A stretch of DNA of 10,184 bases from Baffinella frigidus. Taxonomy: Eukaryota > Cryptophyceae > Cryptomonadales > Baffinellaceae. Below, piece after piece: positions 1-6,956 of this stretch. The notes under the pieces are model-generated. The model saw nothing but the letters and a program-made list of their open reading frames with translations, was not told the origin of the DNA and searched no databases. Position 1 is the first letter of the stretch. Every line of letters starts with the position of its first letter. The position numbers were made by a program, and so were the translations under genes. The stretch spans positions 346,386 to 356,569 of the forward strand of contig MU646482.1 in NCBI GenBank assembly GCA_026770585.1, in the 5' to 3' direction.

Positions 1-1031
1 CCGCCCCCCCCGATCCATCCCCCATGCCACCCCGCTCTCCGACACCCCCGTGCGAGCTGCGAGGACCCGCGCGAGGCAGGCTCGTCCCAGCGTCAGCGCG
101 CAGTCCTCTCCCGCGCTCTCGAACGTCAGCAGGCAACGGGCAGCGCCCCTCCACGCCACCCTGCACGCGGACCCCTAGACGAGGTCCACTTGGTACCTGG
201 AGAGGCCCCTCCTCTCCTCTCACACCACCCGTCGTCCCAGCGTCGACGCGCAGTCCTCTCCCGCGCTGCGTGAGCACGTGCGCGAGTTCCACGCCCGGGT
301 GCACCTTCCACGCCGCAAGATGCCTCGCGCAGTCGTCCGCATCCCTTTCCGAGAAGCAATACGCCAGCTCCAAAACCCGCCGGAGGATCCCATCCAGCGC
401 CCCCCGGCTCGGCTGCACCCCCAGCCTGCTCGCGTAGTACAACGTTTTGACCATCTTCGGAGCGTTGTCGATGAGGGCGGACGACGCGAGATACCCCACG
501 CGCTCCAAAACCGCGAGTGTGAAGGTCTCCTCTTCGCTCCCGCGGGACACCTTTGGTTTGGGGTTTGGGGTTTGGGGTTTGGGGTGTGGGGTGTGGGGTG
601 TGGAGTTTGGGGTTTGGGGTTTGGGGACTGGGGTTTGGGGTTTGGGGTTTGGGGTGTAGGGTTTAGAGTTTAGGGTGTAGGGTTCAAGGTTTGGGGTTTA
701 GGTTTTAGGGTTTAGGGGTTAGGGTTTAGGGTCTAGGGTTTAGGGTTTAGGGTTTGGGGTTTAGGGTTTAGGGTTTAGTGTTTAGGGTTTAGGGTTTGGA
801 GTGTAGGGTTTAGGTTTTAGGTTTTAGGGTTTAGGGTTTAGGGTCCAGGGTTCAGGGTGTAGGGTTTAGGGTTTCGACACCTTCCGACCCTCCCTCAGCC
901 TCCCCGCCGCCGCGAGCGCGCACTGCACGTGCACCTGGTTGAACCGCGGGATGTGCCCCGCAAGCCGGAGCAAACCCCCCTTACACGTCGCGCGGACAAT
1001 CCTCGTTGTCAGCAGCTTGGGGTCGAGCTCC

Positions 1032-1106
<75 letters not shown>

Positions 1107-2894
1107 CCCCCTACGCCCCCCCGCTCTCCGACACCCCCGTGTGAGCTGCGCCCGGACTCGCCAGACAGCTCTAGGCGGGAAGAGGCTCCTGAGGCGGGCC
1201 CGGCCTTGTCCTGAGGCGGGTCCGTCGCCCCCACGGGCGTAAAGGTCGGATACCCAATCTGGCGAGGCGCGCCATCGCGGAGCTTCCACATCAGCTCTGA
1301 GGCCGGGTCCACCGCGAGCTTCGTGCACACGTCCAGCACCACAGCAAACCAGCGCGAGCCCGTCCCCACGTCCCCCACGTGCTCCAACACTCGCCGCAGA
1401 ATCGCGCCGAGGACCTCCGGGCGCGGCGCGACGCCAAACTGGTCAACGATCACCAGGAGGTCGCACACTTCCGACTGGGATAAGTTCCGCGCGAGGTCCG
1501 TGGCGCGGTCCAGGAGCTTCTCGGCGACGCTCTTGGCTTCGGCTGGTGTTGCTGCGCCGCGGTCGCGGAGCCGCTTCGTCCTGGTTTGGGGTTTAGGGTT
1601 TAGGGTTTAGGGTATAGGGTCTATGGTCTAGGGTCTAGGGTCTAGGGCCTAGGGACTAGGGTCTAGGGTCTAGGGTCTAGGGTTTGGGGTTTGGGGTTCA
1701 GGGTTTAGGGTTTAGGGGTTGGGTTTTGGAGTCTAGGGTTTGGGGTTTGGGGTTTGAGGTTTGGGGTTTAGGGTTTAGGGTTTAGGTTCTAGGGGTTAGG
1801 GGTTAGGGACTTGGGGTTTGGGGTTTGGGGTCTAGGGTGTCACATTCTCAGCGCAGCCATGCAGTGCACGTCATTAAACTCCTGCACCTGGCCATCATCG
1901 AACGCAAGGCGCCGCAGCTGCCGGAGGTCCCGGCAGTTGCTCAGGAGCGCCGTCAGCTGCCGCGGGTTCAGAAGAAAGCCTTGTTTGCGCGCCTGCTCCA
2001 GCGCCTGCTCCGCCTCCCTCTCGCCGCTGCTCTTCCCGCTGGCGGCGTGCGCCCGGTCATCCAGCGCCCGACCACGATGATCGCCTCGCCCTGCGCCCCC
2101 CCGCCCTGGCCCGTCACGCTGCGAACGATCTTCGGAGCGTGAAGGATGTTCCGACCCACCCCCCACGCTCGCGCGCCCCGCCTCGCCGTGCCTGCTTCCA
2201 CCCTCCACGCACCTCCGCTTCTCGTCCCGCTTCTCGTGAGCATCGTCGCGCCCACCGCCACGCTCCAGTCTACTGGAGCTCTTCGAGCTGTCTCGCACCC
2301 CGACCACATCCCACTCCTCCATGCGCCGACCCCCCGCGCCGATCCCGCGCGCCTCCGCCGCCCCCCTCGCCCCACCCCCATCACCCCCCCGCTCCATGTG
2401 CGAGGAGCGCCCGGACTCCCCCGGCGAGCGGCTCCGGGGGCGCTTCTTGATCTCCCTCTCAGATTTCCCTTCGGCACGCAGCTGTAAAAAACGAATCACC
2501 TCGGCGCTCTCGCCGACCCGCAGTTCCACTCCCCAGCGTGCAGTCGCGGTAAGCACCTCCTCTGCCTGAAACTTCGTGAAATCGCCCATGAGCTGAGCGA
2601 CCCGCGCGAGAAGGGGACCCCGGGTGGAGGGGGGAGCGACGACACCGCACTCGCTCGCGACTGTAGGGAGCAGAAGTCGCTTGCCAGCGCAGCGGTACGC
2701 TCGATCAGCGCCAGCAAAAACGCCTTCTCATCGGCGCCAACGATCTGCCCCTGCCGCCTCAGCGTGTCAATCCTCAGGAACGAGACGGAGACGAGCGCCT
2801 GGTCCCAGTGCCCGACGTCTCTGCCGAGATAGAGGAGCTCTCTGAAACTTATTCCCTCCTTGATCCACGGCCTCACCCACGGCAGCTTGACCAT
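1..2894 (-). CDS. Modular alpha-helical-repeat protein, spliced, 3' end beyond window
   Basis: Family not identified. Proposed exons on the minus strand are 2894-2646, 2592-1844, 1580-881 and 550-1 (open to the edge). Spliced, they encode at least three related helical modules. In the two best modules the core reads L-(N/D)-P-(K/R)-x2-T, then L-x-RLA, F-N-x-V-H-x3-A-L, then R-L-R, then G-V-x-P-x5-L-x2-I-L-R-R-V-L-E and a last V-x-P-x2-E-L-x3-L helix. The third, upstream module is less clear. Between modules are low-complexity linkers rich in Gly, Ser and Arg that share the motif SGRSSH or SSHGGVGERGG. The helix pattern recalls organellar RNA-binding helical-repeat families such as OPR or FASTK-like proteins, but this is only resemblance. 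The first in-frame ATG is at 2894; another frame is open up to about 2994 (reads FAITVRFAAPWILVV), so a 5' exon or intron there may be missed. The gene diverges from the zinc-finger gene. Confidence 0.72.
82..267. repeat. 36-bp direct repeat in the protein linker
   Basis: Bases 82-117 and 232-267 are near-identical copies. On the minus strand they encode ERGRGLRADAGT and QRGRGLRVDAGT, so the duplication is in frame and lies in the low-complexity part after the helical module. Confidence 0.75.
551..880 (-). other. Intron made of degenerate TTTAGGG repeats
   Basis: The minus-strand donor is AAG|GTGTCG (exon ends at 881) and the acceptor is CAAACCAAAG|GTG (exon resumes at 550). Both junctions are phase 0. 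Retaining the intron gives a stop after four codons (V-S-K-P-stop). Removing it joins RLREGRK to VSRGSEEE, and the following residues align with the matching part of the neighbouring module. Nearly all of the 330 bases are variants of TTTAGGG, TTTGGGG and GTGTAGGG, read as C-rich sequence in the sense of the gene. Confidence 0.8.
1033..1105. repeat. 73-base poly-C (poly-Gly on minus strand)
   Basis: An uninterrupted run of 73 C lies inside a coding linker of the minus-strand gene and would encode about 24 glycines. The reading frame is right on both sides: SSHGGVGERGG upstream matches the other linker copy, and DPKLLT downstream matches the other module. The run could be real or an assembly product; its length is unreliable. 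Confidence 0.7.
1581..1843 (-). other. Second telomere-repeat intron
   Basis: The donor is AGAAT|GTGACA and the acceptor is CCCCAAACCAG|GACG. The split codon AT|G is rebuilt as ATG (phase 2). Without splicing the frame meets TGA at 1842-1840, immediately after the donor. With splicing, MAALRM continues as TKRLRDRGAATP and on into an open helical module with good internal homology. The 263 bases are degenerate TTTAGGG, TCTAGGG and TTTGGGG units, C-rich in the gene's sense strand. Confidence 0.85.
2593..2645 (-). other. Candidate 53-base intron
   Basis: The frame coding ALASDFCSLQSRASA and the frame coding LMGDFTKFQAEEVL differ. Removing 2645-2593 (donor GCG|GTGTCG, acceptor GCTCAG|CTC) joins them in phase 0 and keeps the helical pattern. 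The donor hexamer equals that of the 551-880 intron, and the interior is pyrimidine-rich with a C run. The alternative is a small indel in the C-rich stretch. This intron has no telomere-like sequence. Confidence 0.5.
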
Positions 2895-3000
2895 CGCAGA
2901 TCGCAATCTCCCTGCCGTCGAGCACCTCACTCTGTGAGCTGTGAGTCACGACGAGGATCCACGGCGCTGCGAAGCGGACGGTGATGGCGAACAAAGGTTA

Positions 3001-3070
3001 TAAAACTCAATCCGGAGTTTTAAAATCGATTTGACCGAAAAAAACATTTTGGCCTGCCAAAATGGTCAAA
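3001..3070. promoter_or_regulatory. AT-rich divergent intergenic region with nested inverted repeats
   Basis: This short AT-rich gap separates two divergent genes. TAAAACTC (3001-3008) pairs with GAGTTTTA (3015-3022) across a 6-base loop. CATTTTGGC (3045-3053) pairs with GCCAAAATG (3056-3064) across 2 bases, and around it TTTGAC (3030-3035) pairs with GTCAAA (3065-3070). TATAAAA straddles the left end. A shared promoter is the simplest reading; a small fold-back element is the alternative. Function is inferred from position only. Confidence 0.45.
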
Positions 3071-3152
3071 CTCAACCCCGCCGAGAAAGTAACGGAGTGT
3101 GACACCGTGGGAGGCGCTCATCAGGGGCAATGATGGGCACAGGATCGAGGCA

Positions 3153-4028
3153 ATGTGTGCCATCCTGCGGATCCTTTCCACGCAAGGGCGAGGTCGCCGC
3201 CTATGTTTGCAGCATTCAAAGCCTTCAGGTCCTCTAGAGTCGGGAGGGAGCATCGAGGCGGAACACATGCCAACCGATACCCGCAACCCCGACATGGTGC
3301 AGATCGGAAGGAAGCGCGGGAGGGAGAAGGCTTCGGGTGAGTTCAGCAAGGGCTCTCCTGCCGGGGCCACTCTGGAGGTGCTGCTCGCAGACGGCGAGTG
3401 GTACAGCGGCAGGCTGCTGGCGCGCGTTCCGCGCACGGACCCGCCGAGGTGGAGGGTGCAGTTCGCGGACGGGGAGTTGAGGGACGATGTATGCCTTGCC
3501 AACCCCAAGACCCCCGTGCGTTTCCATGCTAGCGCGTACGGAGCAAGGGTGTTGGTGCGTTGCACCGACGGCCTGTGGTACGGCGGGAGGCTTGTTCAGC
3601 TCGTGCGCGAGAGCGAGCTATTGGGGGTGGCGTTTGATGACGGGGACTGGGCGGAGGACGTGAGGCTTGGGGGCCCAGACGTGCAGTACGTATTGTCGGG
3701 GGATGGTGGGGAGAGGGAGGCAGGAAGGAAACAGGAAAGGACGGAGGGCGGACCCCTGACGCGGTGGGGGAGGGAGGCGGGAGCGGGCCGGGGTCGTGAT
3801 CGCCAACATGCCCCCCGCTGCGGGCAAGATCACCAGGACGAAAAAAAAGTCCACGCGTGCACGTGGTGCGGCAAGGCCTGTCGGGATTCCTACGACCTCA
3901 CCAAGCACATCCGCACCCACACTGGCGACCGCCCCTTCCAGTGTATCATGTGCGGCAACGCCTTCATACAGCCCTCCCACCTCAAGAAACACCTCCGCAC
4001 ACACACTTGCGACCACCCGGACAAGTGA
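3153..4028 (+). CDS. Tudor-like / C2H2 zinc-finger protein
   Basis: The 291-residue product has two related Tudor-like modules at about residues 71-115 (LADGEWYSGRLL ... VQFADGELRDDV) and 129-172 (CTDGLWYGGRLV ... VAFDDGDWAEDV). A charged, low-complexity stretch follows (about 185-232), then two canonical C2H2 fingers: C236, C239, H252, H256 and C264, C267, H280, H284, joined by an HTGDRPF linker. C2H2 fingers of this class usually bind DNA, and Tudor-like folds often bind methylated peptides, so a nuclear chromatin or transcription role is likely but inferred. The start is the first in-frame ATG; an in-frame stop lies at 3090-3092 and further ATGs at 3267 and 3294 are possible starts. The stop falls right after the linker to a third finger that survives only as a relic. 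An AATAAA at 4505-4510 is a weak candidate poly(A) signal. Confidence 0.78.
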   Translation: MCAILRILSTQGRGRRLCLQHSKPSGPLESGGSIEAEHMPTDTRNPDMVQIGRKRGREKASGEFSKGSPAGATLEVLLADGEWYSGRLLARVPRTDPPRWRVQFADGELRDDVCLANPKTPVRFHASAYGARVLVRCTDGLWYGGRLVQLVRESELLGVAFDDGDWAEDVRLGGPDVQYVLSGDGGEREAGRKQERTEGGPLTRWGREAGAGRGRDRQHAPRCGQDHQDEKKVHACTWCGKACRDSYDLTKHIRTHTGDRPFQCIMCGNAFIQPSHLKKHLRTHTCDHPDK

Positions 4029-4232
4029 GTGCACGACGTGCGGTAAGACCTTTGGAGATATCTCCAACTTGTCCACCGCTGGAGGGTGCTCTCCGAGTGA
4101 ACGTCATCCCCACAGAGGGATTCCAATTGCCTTCACTCGGAGTGCACTCGGGGTGCACTGCGAGTGAAGGCACACGCGCACACACACGACCGAAAATGCG
4201 GTTTGAGTGCGTGCGGCAGGGCCTTATTTCCT
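4024..4232 (+). pseudogene. Broken third and fourth zinc fingers behind the stop
   Basis: AGTG is present twice in tandem at 4024-4031. The extra copy creates the TGA stop and shifts the frame; the next bases encode a third finger, C-T-T-C-GKTFGDISNLST, whose 12-residue spacer ends at 4077. The expected H-T-R-T-H follows only at 4171-4185, after 93 extra bases with an in-frame TGA (4165-4167). FEC and CGRALF-like fragments at 4202-4232, in different frames, suggest a fourth finger. This region is judged as decay of the same gene. Alternative splicing from GTGAGT (4025) to CCCCACAG (about 4115) would instead give a short different tail. Confidence 0.65.
4078..4170. repeat. 93-bp hairpin-rich insertion inside a zinc finger
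   Basis: CTTCACTCG (4131-4139) pairs with CGAGTGAAG (4161-4169), and AGTGCAC (4141-4147) with GTGCACT (4153-4159). Together they make a 16-bp stem with one G-G mismatch and a 5-base loop. A further arm, CTCCGAGTGAA (4091-4101), is the exact inverse of 4132-4142. The segment separates the last spacer residue of finger 3 from its first His. It could be a small mobile hairpin or a degenerated intron (GG|GTGCTC ... GTGAAG|GC). Confidence 0.6.
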
Positions 4233-4721
4233 GATAATTGGAAAATACCCCTTATTTTGAGGTAATTAAGCTAACGGACTTTAGCCTGGCTCGCAGGCGA
4301 CACAGGGGCCCGAGTCGATAGTCAACGTCCAAAGTTGATAGTTAACATCCAAACTTGACTCTGGGTGCGATAGTTGTAGCTACATTCTCATCCCTCTGGG
4401 TCTCTTCCAGAGCGAGCGATTCTCTTTCACCCCCCCCTGAACGTCTGCCCTAAAGCCACTCCCTGGCGCTGAACCTGAACTTCCCGCGGTCGTGCGATTG
4501 GATCAATAAAAACGGTGTTATCTTCCCTTGACGAAACCGGGTTGGTCCCGCCTCGCACCAACAACCTTAAGGTCCTTTAGGTTCTTCGAGCTCCCAACAT
4601 AGGCGGACACTGGAACTTGTTCTGCAGAAAAGTCTTACAGCCGCGCAGCGCATCGGGAGCGATGCGAAAAAGACACTTCACTGTACAGCACCACTCCAAC
4701 CCCGACTCTACATGTACAAAC
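4233..4721. other. Intergenic stretch with no recognised gene
   Basis: I see no convincing coding signal here. It is more AT-rich than its flanks. The only clear structure is a 20-bp unit (GATAGTCAACGTCCAAAGTT) repeated once in tandem with three changes at 4317-4356. Confidence 0.6.
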
Positions 4722-4992
4722 TATCCCTTAAGTGGCGAGGGGGTCTTAAAAGACCCACGCCAGGTCCTAGACAGGTCCTAGGGCCCTGCGGTAGGGCGTA
4801 TGAGCCTACTGGGCACTTAAGGGATACAGAAACGCTGGGAAAAAAGCGTTGCGAGATGCGGGGGCTGGTCCTACGGGGGTACCTCGCGCATCCCGTAAGC
4901 GACCAATGGGCGAATAATCGCCCGTGGAAGCCCTAGGCACGTCCTATGGCCCTACGGTAGGGCGTATGAGCCTACTGGTCACTTAAGGGATA
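4722..4992. repeat. Inverted-repeat element with TATCCCTTAAGTG ends
   Basis: TATCCCTTAAGTG (4722-4734) is the exact inverse of CACTTAAGGGATA at 4814-4826 and again at 4980-4992. Both right ends are preceded by the same GGTAGGGCGTATGAGCCTACT (one base over 20: it begins GGTAGGGCGTATG and ends GCCTACT). GGGTCTT/AAGACCC (4741-4756) is an internal hairpin. The layout suggests a MITE-like element with a duplicated right end. No transposase is seen. Confidence 0.5.
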
Positions 4993-5066
4993 AGGAACAG
5001 CCCCCCCCATAGGACCACCACAGGGCCCTAGGCATAGCCCGACTGTAGGATCCTAAGGTAAGGCGC

Positions 5067-5148
5067 TTTCTCATGAGCGAGGTACCCCTGTAGGCCTACT
5101 GTAGGGTCTTAGGAGGGCGCAGTTTCTCATGAGCGAGGTACCCCTGTA
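5067..5148. repeat. 26-bp direct repeat
   Basis: The 26-bp unit beginning TTTCTCATGAGCGAGG and ending TACCCCTGTA occurs identically at 5067-5092 and 5123-5148. Part of it is found inverted near 4872-4888 (CTACGGGGGTACCTCGC, one difference), so it belongs to the same repeat family as the element just upstream. Confidence 0.65.
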
Positions 5149-5224
5149 CGGGGGGGGCCTATTCCCAAGAGCCTAGAGGCCAACGCAGACCCCACGCCGA
5201 CCGCGGAGGCACGGCTTTCTCGTG

Positions 5225-5358
5225 AAGAACGACCCCCGTGCCCCCCGTCTTGTCGACCGCCCCGGCCTGAGTGAAAGCCCCCGTGCGACGGTTAGCGATG
5301 CATGGGGTCTTCGCGCATCAGGGTTACTCGCAAATCATCGCTAACCGGCGAATCATGG
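5225..5358. repeat. 134-bp dispersed repeat, copy 1
   Basis: It starts AAGAACGACCCCCGTGCC and ends ACCGGCGAATCATGG. It contains a perfect inverted repeat, CGGTTAGCGATG (5289-5300) with CATCGCTAACCG (5336-5347). By eye it is about 90 percent identical to copy 2 at 5743-5876. No open frame is conserved, so it is a non-coding repeat. Confidence 0.75.
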
Positions 5359-5383
5359 GTATGAACAGATCAATTCGAATCAT

Positions 5384-5442
5384 TCCGGCATTCCGTAGCA
5401 CCCTACTGTACTGCGTACCATAGCACCCTACTGAATGCCGGA
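5384..5442. repeat. Palindrome-bounded unit related to the 6510-6701 fold-back
   Basis: TCCGGCATTC (5384-5393) is the exact inverse of GAATGCCGGA (5433-5442). Inside, TAGCACCCTACTG occurs twice (5396-5408 and 5421-5433). Bases 5388-5415 are an exact 28-bp inverted copy of 6674-6701, so this looks like a solo terminal repeat or a deleted copy of the larger fold-back. Confidence 0.65.
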
Positions 5443-5460
5443 GTTAGGTCGCGATGGGTC

Positions 5461-5492
5461 GTGCCCCCCGTCTTGTCGACCGCCCCGGCCTG
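5461..5492. repeat. 32-bp partial third copy of the 134-bp repeat
   Basis: The segment starting GTGCCCCCCGTCTTGTCGAC is identical to bases 5238-5269 and 5756-5787. Only this core is present between the two longer copies. Confidence 0.7.
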
Positions 5493-5742
5493 CCACTCGA
5501 GGCTAGAAACGTGAGTATTTTAAAAGTTTAACTTCACAAGTCCTTTACAAGTGGACCGCTGTGTAGTAACTTTCACACACATAGTCGCGTGTGTGTCACG
5601 TATCGCGGGGAATTCCCTGAGATTCGTGACTAAACCCGCCCGTGACTGGCATGAGCAGATCAATCAGCTGTCAGGTAAGGGTGGATGTCAGCCCCCAGGG
5701 TGATCCTGTGCTCCAAGAAATAGCCCTGCTGTAGGACGGCGC

Positions 5743-5921
5743 AAGAACGACCCCCGTGCCCCCCGTCTTGTCGACCGCCCCGGCCTGAGAGAACCCCCCC
5801 GTGCGACGGTTAGCGATGCATGGGGTACTCGCGCATCAGAGTTACTCGCGGATCATCGCTCACCGGCGAATCGTGGTTACTCGCGAATCTCGCGAACCAT
5901 CGACGCGATGATTCGCGAGTA
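5743..5921. repeat. 134-bp dispersed repeat, copy 2, plus adjacent palindrome
   Basis: Copy 2 covers 5743-5876. Its hairpin differs from copy 1 by one base (CATCGCTCACCG). Just after it, TACTCGCGAATC (5878-5889) is the exact inverse of GATTCGCGAGTA (5910-5921), a second strong hairpin absent from copy 1. Confidence 0.75.
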
Positions 5922-6167
5922 CTCCACGGTAGAGCTACTTCTAGGAGAGTACGATCACCCTGGATACGGTACGTGCCCTTTGTCGCGAGGAACCCCTGTA
6001 TGAGAAAATCATAAGTGATCATCACCCATGCGGGGGACTCGCAACTGAACACTCAGCTAGGAGAGAGACCTTGATTCCTACCAACACGCCCGCCATGCAT
6101 GCACCCCCACCGAGGCTGTGTCTGAGCAGGAACGTAGAGAGAGGTATTGATACGGGGTCCTCATAAC

Positions 6168-6224
6168 CTAGATGATCATTTGGGCGACAGGGTCCCTTCC
6201 CGCCGGGTCACTCTCCCGGCGCGA
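6168..6224 (-). pseudogene. Decayed ankyrin terminal-exon copy with stop
   Basis: The minus strand reads RRESDPAGRDPVAQMII then TAG, directly before GTTATGAG. It matches the exon at 6957-7046 (WESDPAGRDAVAAMLIQ|GTTACGAG), but the final Gln codon CAG has become TAG. It is followed on the plus strand by the same CTCAAGTTGACAG minisatellite as the copy at 6759. Confidence 0.65.
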
Positions 6225-6231
6225 CCGACTA

Positions 6232-6292
6232 TTCTCAAGTTGACAGTTCTCAAGTTGACAGTCTCTCAAGTTGACAGTTCTCAAGTTGACAG
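6232..6292. repeat. Minisatellite, four 15-16-bp units
   Basis: There are four tandem units of (T)TCTCAAGTTGACAG. A second four-unit array with the same motif lies at 6823-6884. Both sit next to a decayed ankyrin exon copy, so array and exon were duplicated together. Confidence 0.8.
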
Positions 6293-6450
6293 TCCGGGTC
6301 TGCGGTGCAAACCCGTCAACCTTTCCGCTCCACAGCGCCCGAGCTCACCAAATCGCCTCGCCCCAAAAGACCGTGAGACAGAGCTAGAGGTCGGGACTAA
6401 GGTCGGTGGTCCCCGAACCTGGAACACCATCGGATACGGGGGCTCATAAC

Positions 6451-6470
6451 CTGGATGAGCATCTCGGCTT
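6451..6470 (-). pseudogene. Short ankyrin-exon remnant
   Basis: The minus strand reads EMLIQ|GTTATGAGCCCCC, the donor end of the ankyrin terminal exon only. The rest of the exon and the minisatellite are missing. Confidence 0.5.
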
Positions 6471-6509
6471 CATAACCGGGACTCATCATTCCGGCATCAA
6501 CCTAACCTC

Positions 6510-6701
6510 GGCATTCCGTACCACCAACCCTCAAAGTCTGGGCAAATCGGGAAAAGTGTCTCCAAAACCCCCCCTGAAGGCCGTCGGATTCCGACGGCCT
6601 CCAAGGGGATTTGGTGTTTTTGACTTTTTCGATTTGCCCACGTTGTGAGGGTTGGTGGTAGGGTGCTACGGACCGCAGTACAGTAGGGTGCTACGGAATG
6701 C
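6510..6701. repeat. Fold-back (MITE-like) element with long imperfect hairpin
   Basis: Three nested perfect inverted repeats centre on about 6589: AGGCCGTCGGA with TCCGACGGCCT (6578-6600), TGGGCAAATCG (6539-6549) with CGATTTGCCCA (6630-6640), and CCACCAACCCTCA (6521-6533) with TGAGGGTTGGTGG (6646-6658). The outer GGCATTCCGTA (6510-6520) pairs with TACGGAATGC near the right end, but the right arm has extra bases containing a duplicated TAGGGTGCTACGG. No protein is encoded. Confidence 0.7.
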
Positions 6702-6758
6702 TGGAATCAGATTCATGTCGGAATTAGGGTGTCCACCCGTACAGGGGGGACTCATAAC

Positions 6759-6815
6759 CTGGATGAACATCGCAGCGACCGCGTCGCGCCCCGCTGGGTC
6801 ACTCTCCCACCACGA
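6759..6815 (-). pseudogene. Ankyrin terminal-exon copy, truncated
   Basis: The minus strand reads WWESDPAGRDAVAAMFIQ, then a donor-like CAG|GTTATGAG. It matches the 3' two thirds of the exon at 6957-7046; the GKTALQLAQE half is absent and is replaced by the CAAGTTGACAG minisatellite. Confidence 0.65.
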
Positions 6816-6822
6816 CCGACTA

Positions 6823-6884
6823 TTCTCAAGTTGACAGTCTCTCAAGTTGACAGCCTCTCAAGTTGACAGTTCTCAAGTGGACAG
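6823..6884. repeat. Second CAAGTTGACAG minisatellite array
   Basis: There are four units of 15-16 bp, the last with one change (CAAGTGGACAG). See the array at 6232-6292. Confidence 0.8.
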
Positions 6885-6956
6885 TCCTGTCGCTTTGGAG
6901 CGGAAAAGTTATCTCCAATAGACTGAGACACAGCTAGGATATGGGGGACTCGTAAC

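Noticed and set aside
278-673. Plus-strand ORFs ending in G-V-W-G-L-G-F repeats
   Set aside because: They are translations of TTTGGGG/TGTGGGG intron sequence and lie opposite the better supported minus-strand exons.
551-875. True chromosome end
   Set aside because: The tracts are degenerate, occur at seven places in both orientations, and are flanked by coding sequence.
929-1242. Plus-strand poly-proline ORFs
   Set aside because: They are the reverse of the poly-C run in all frames; the minus frame is supported by homology between modules.
4025-4115. Intron from GTGAGT to CCCCACAG in the zinc-finger gene
   Set aside because: The splice sites look good, but it would remove recognisable finger-3 coding sequence and give an unrelated tail; kept only as an alternative.
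4712-4936. 74-codon plus-strand ORF
   Set aside because: It runs across inverted repeats, has no recognisable motif, and its frame is not kept in the repeated copy.
5810-6052. Overlapping ORFs on both strands near 5.8-6.05 kb
   Set aside because: They lie over hairpins and the 134-bp repeat, and neither frame is conserved in copy 1.
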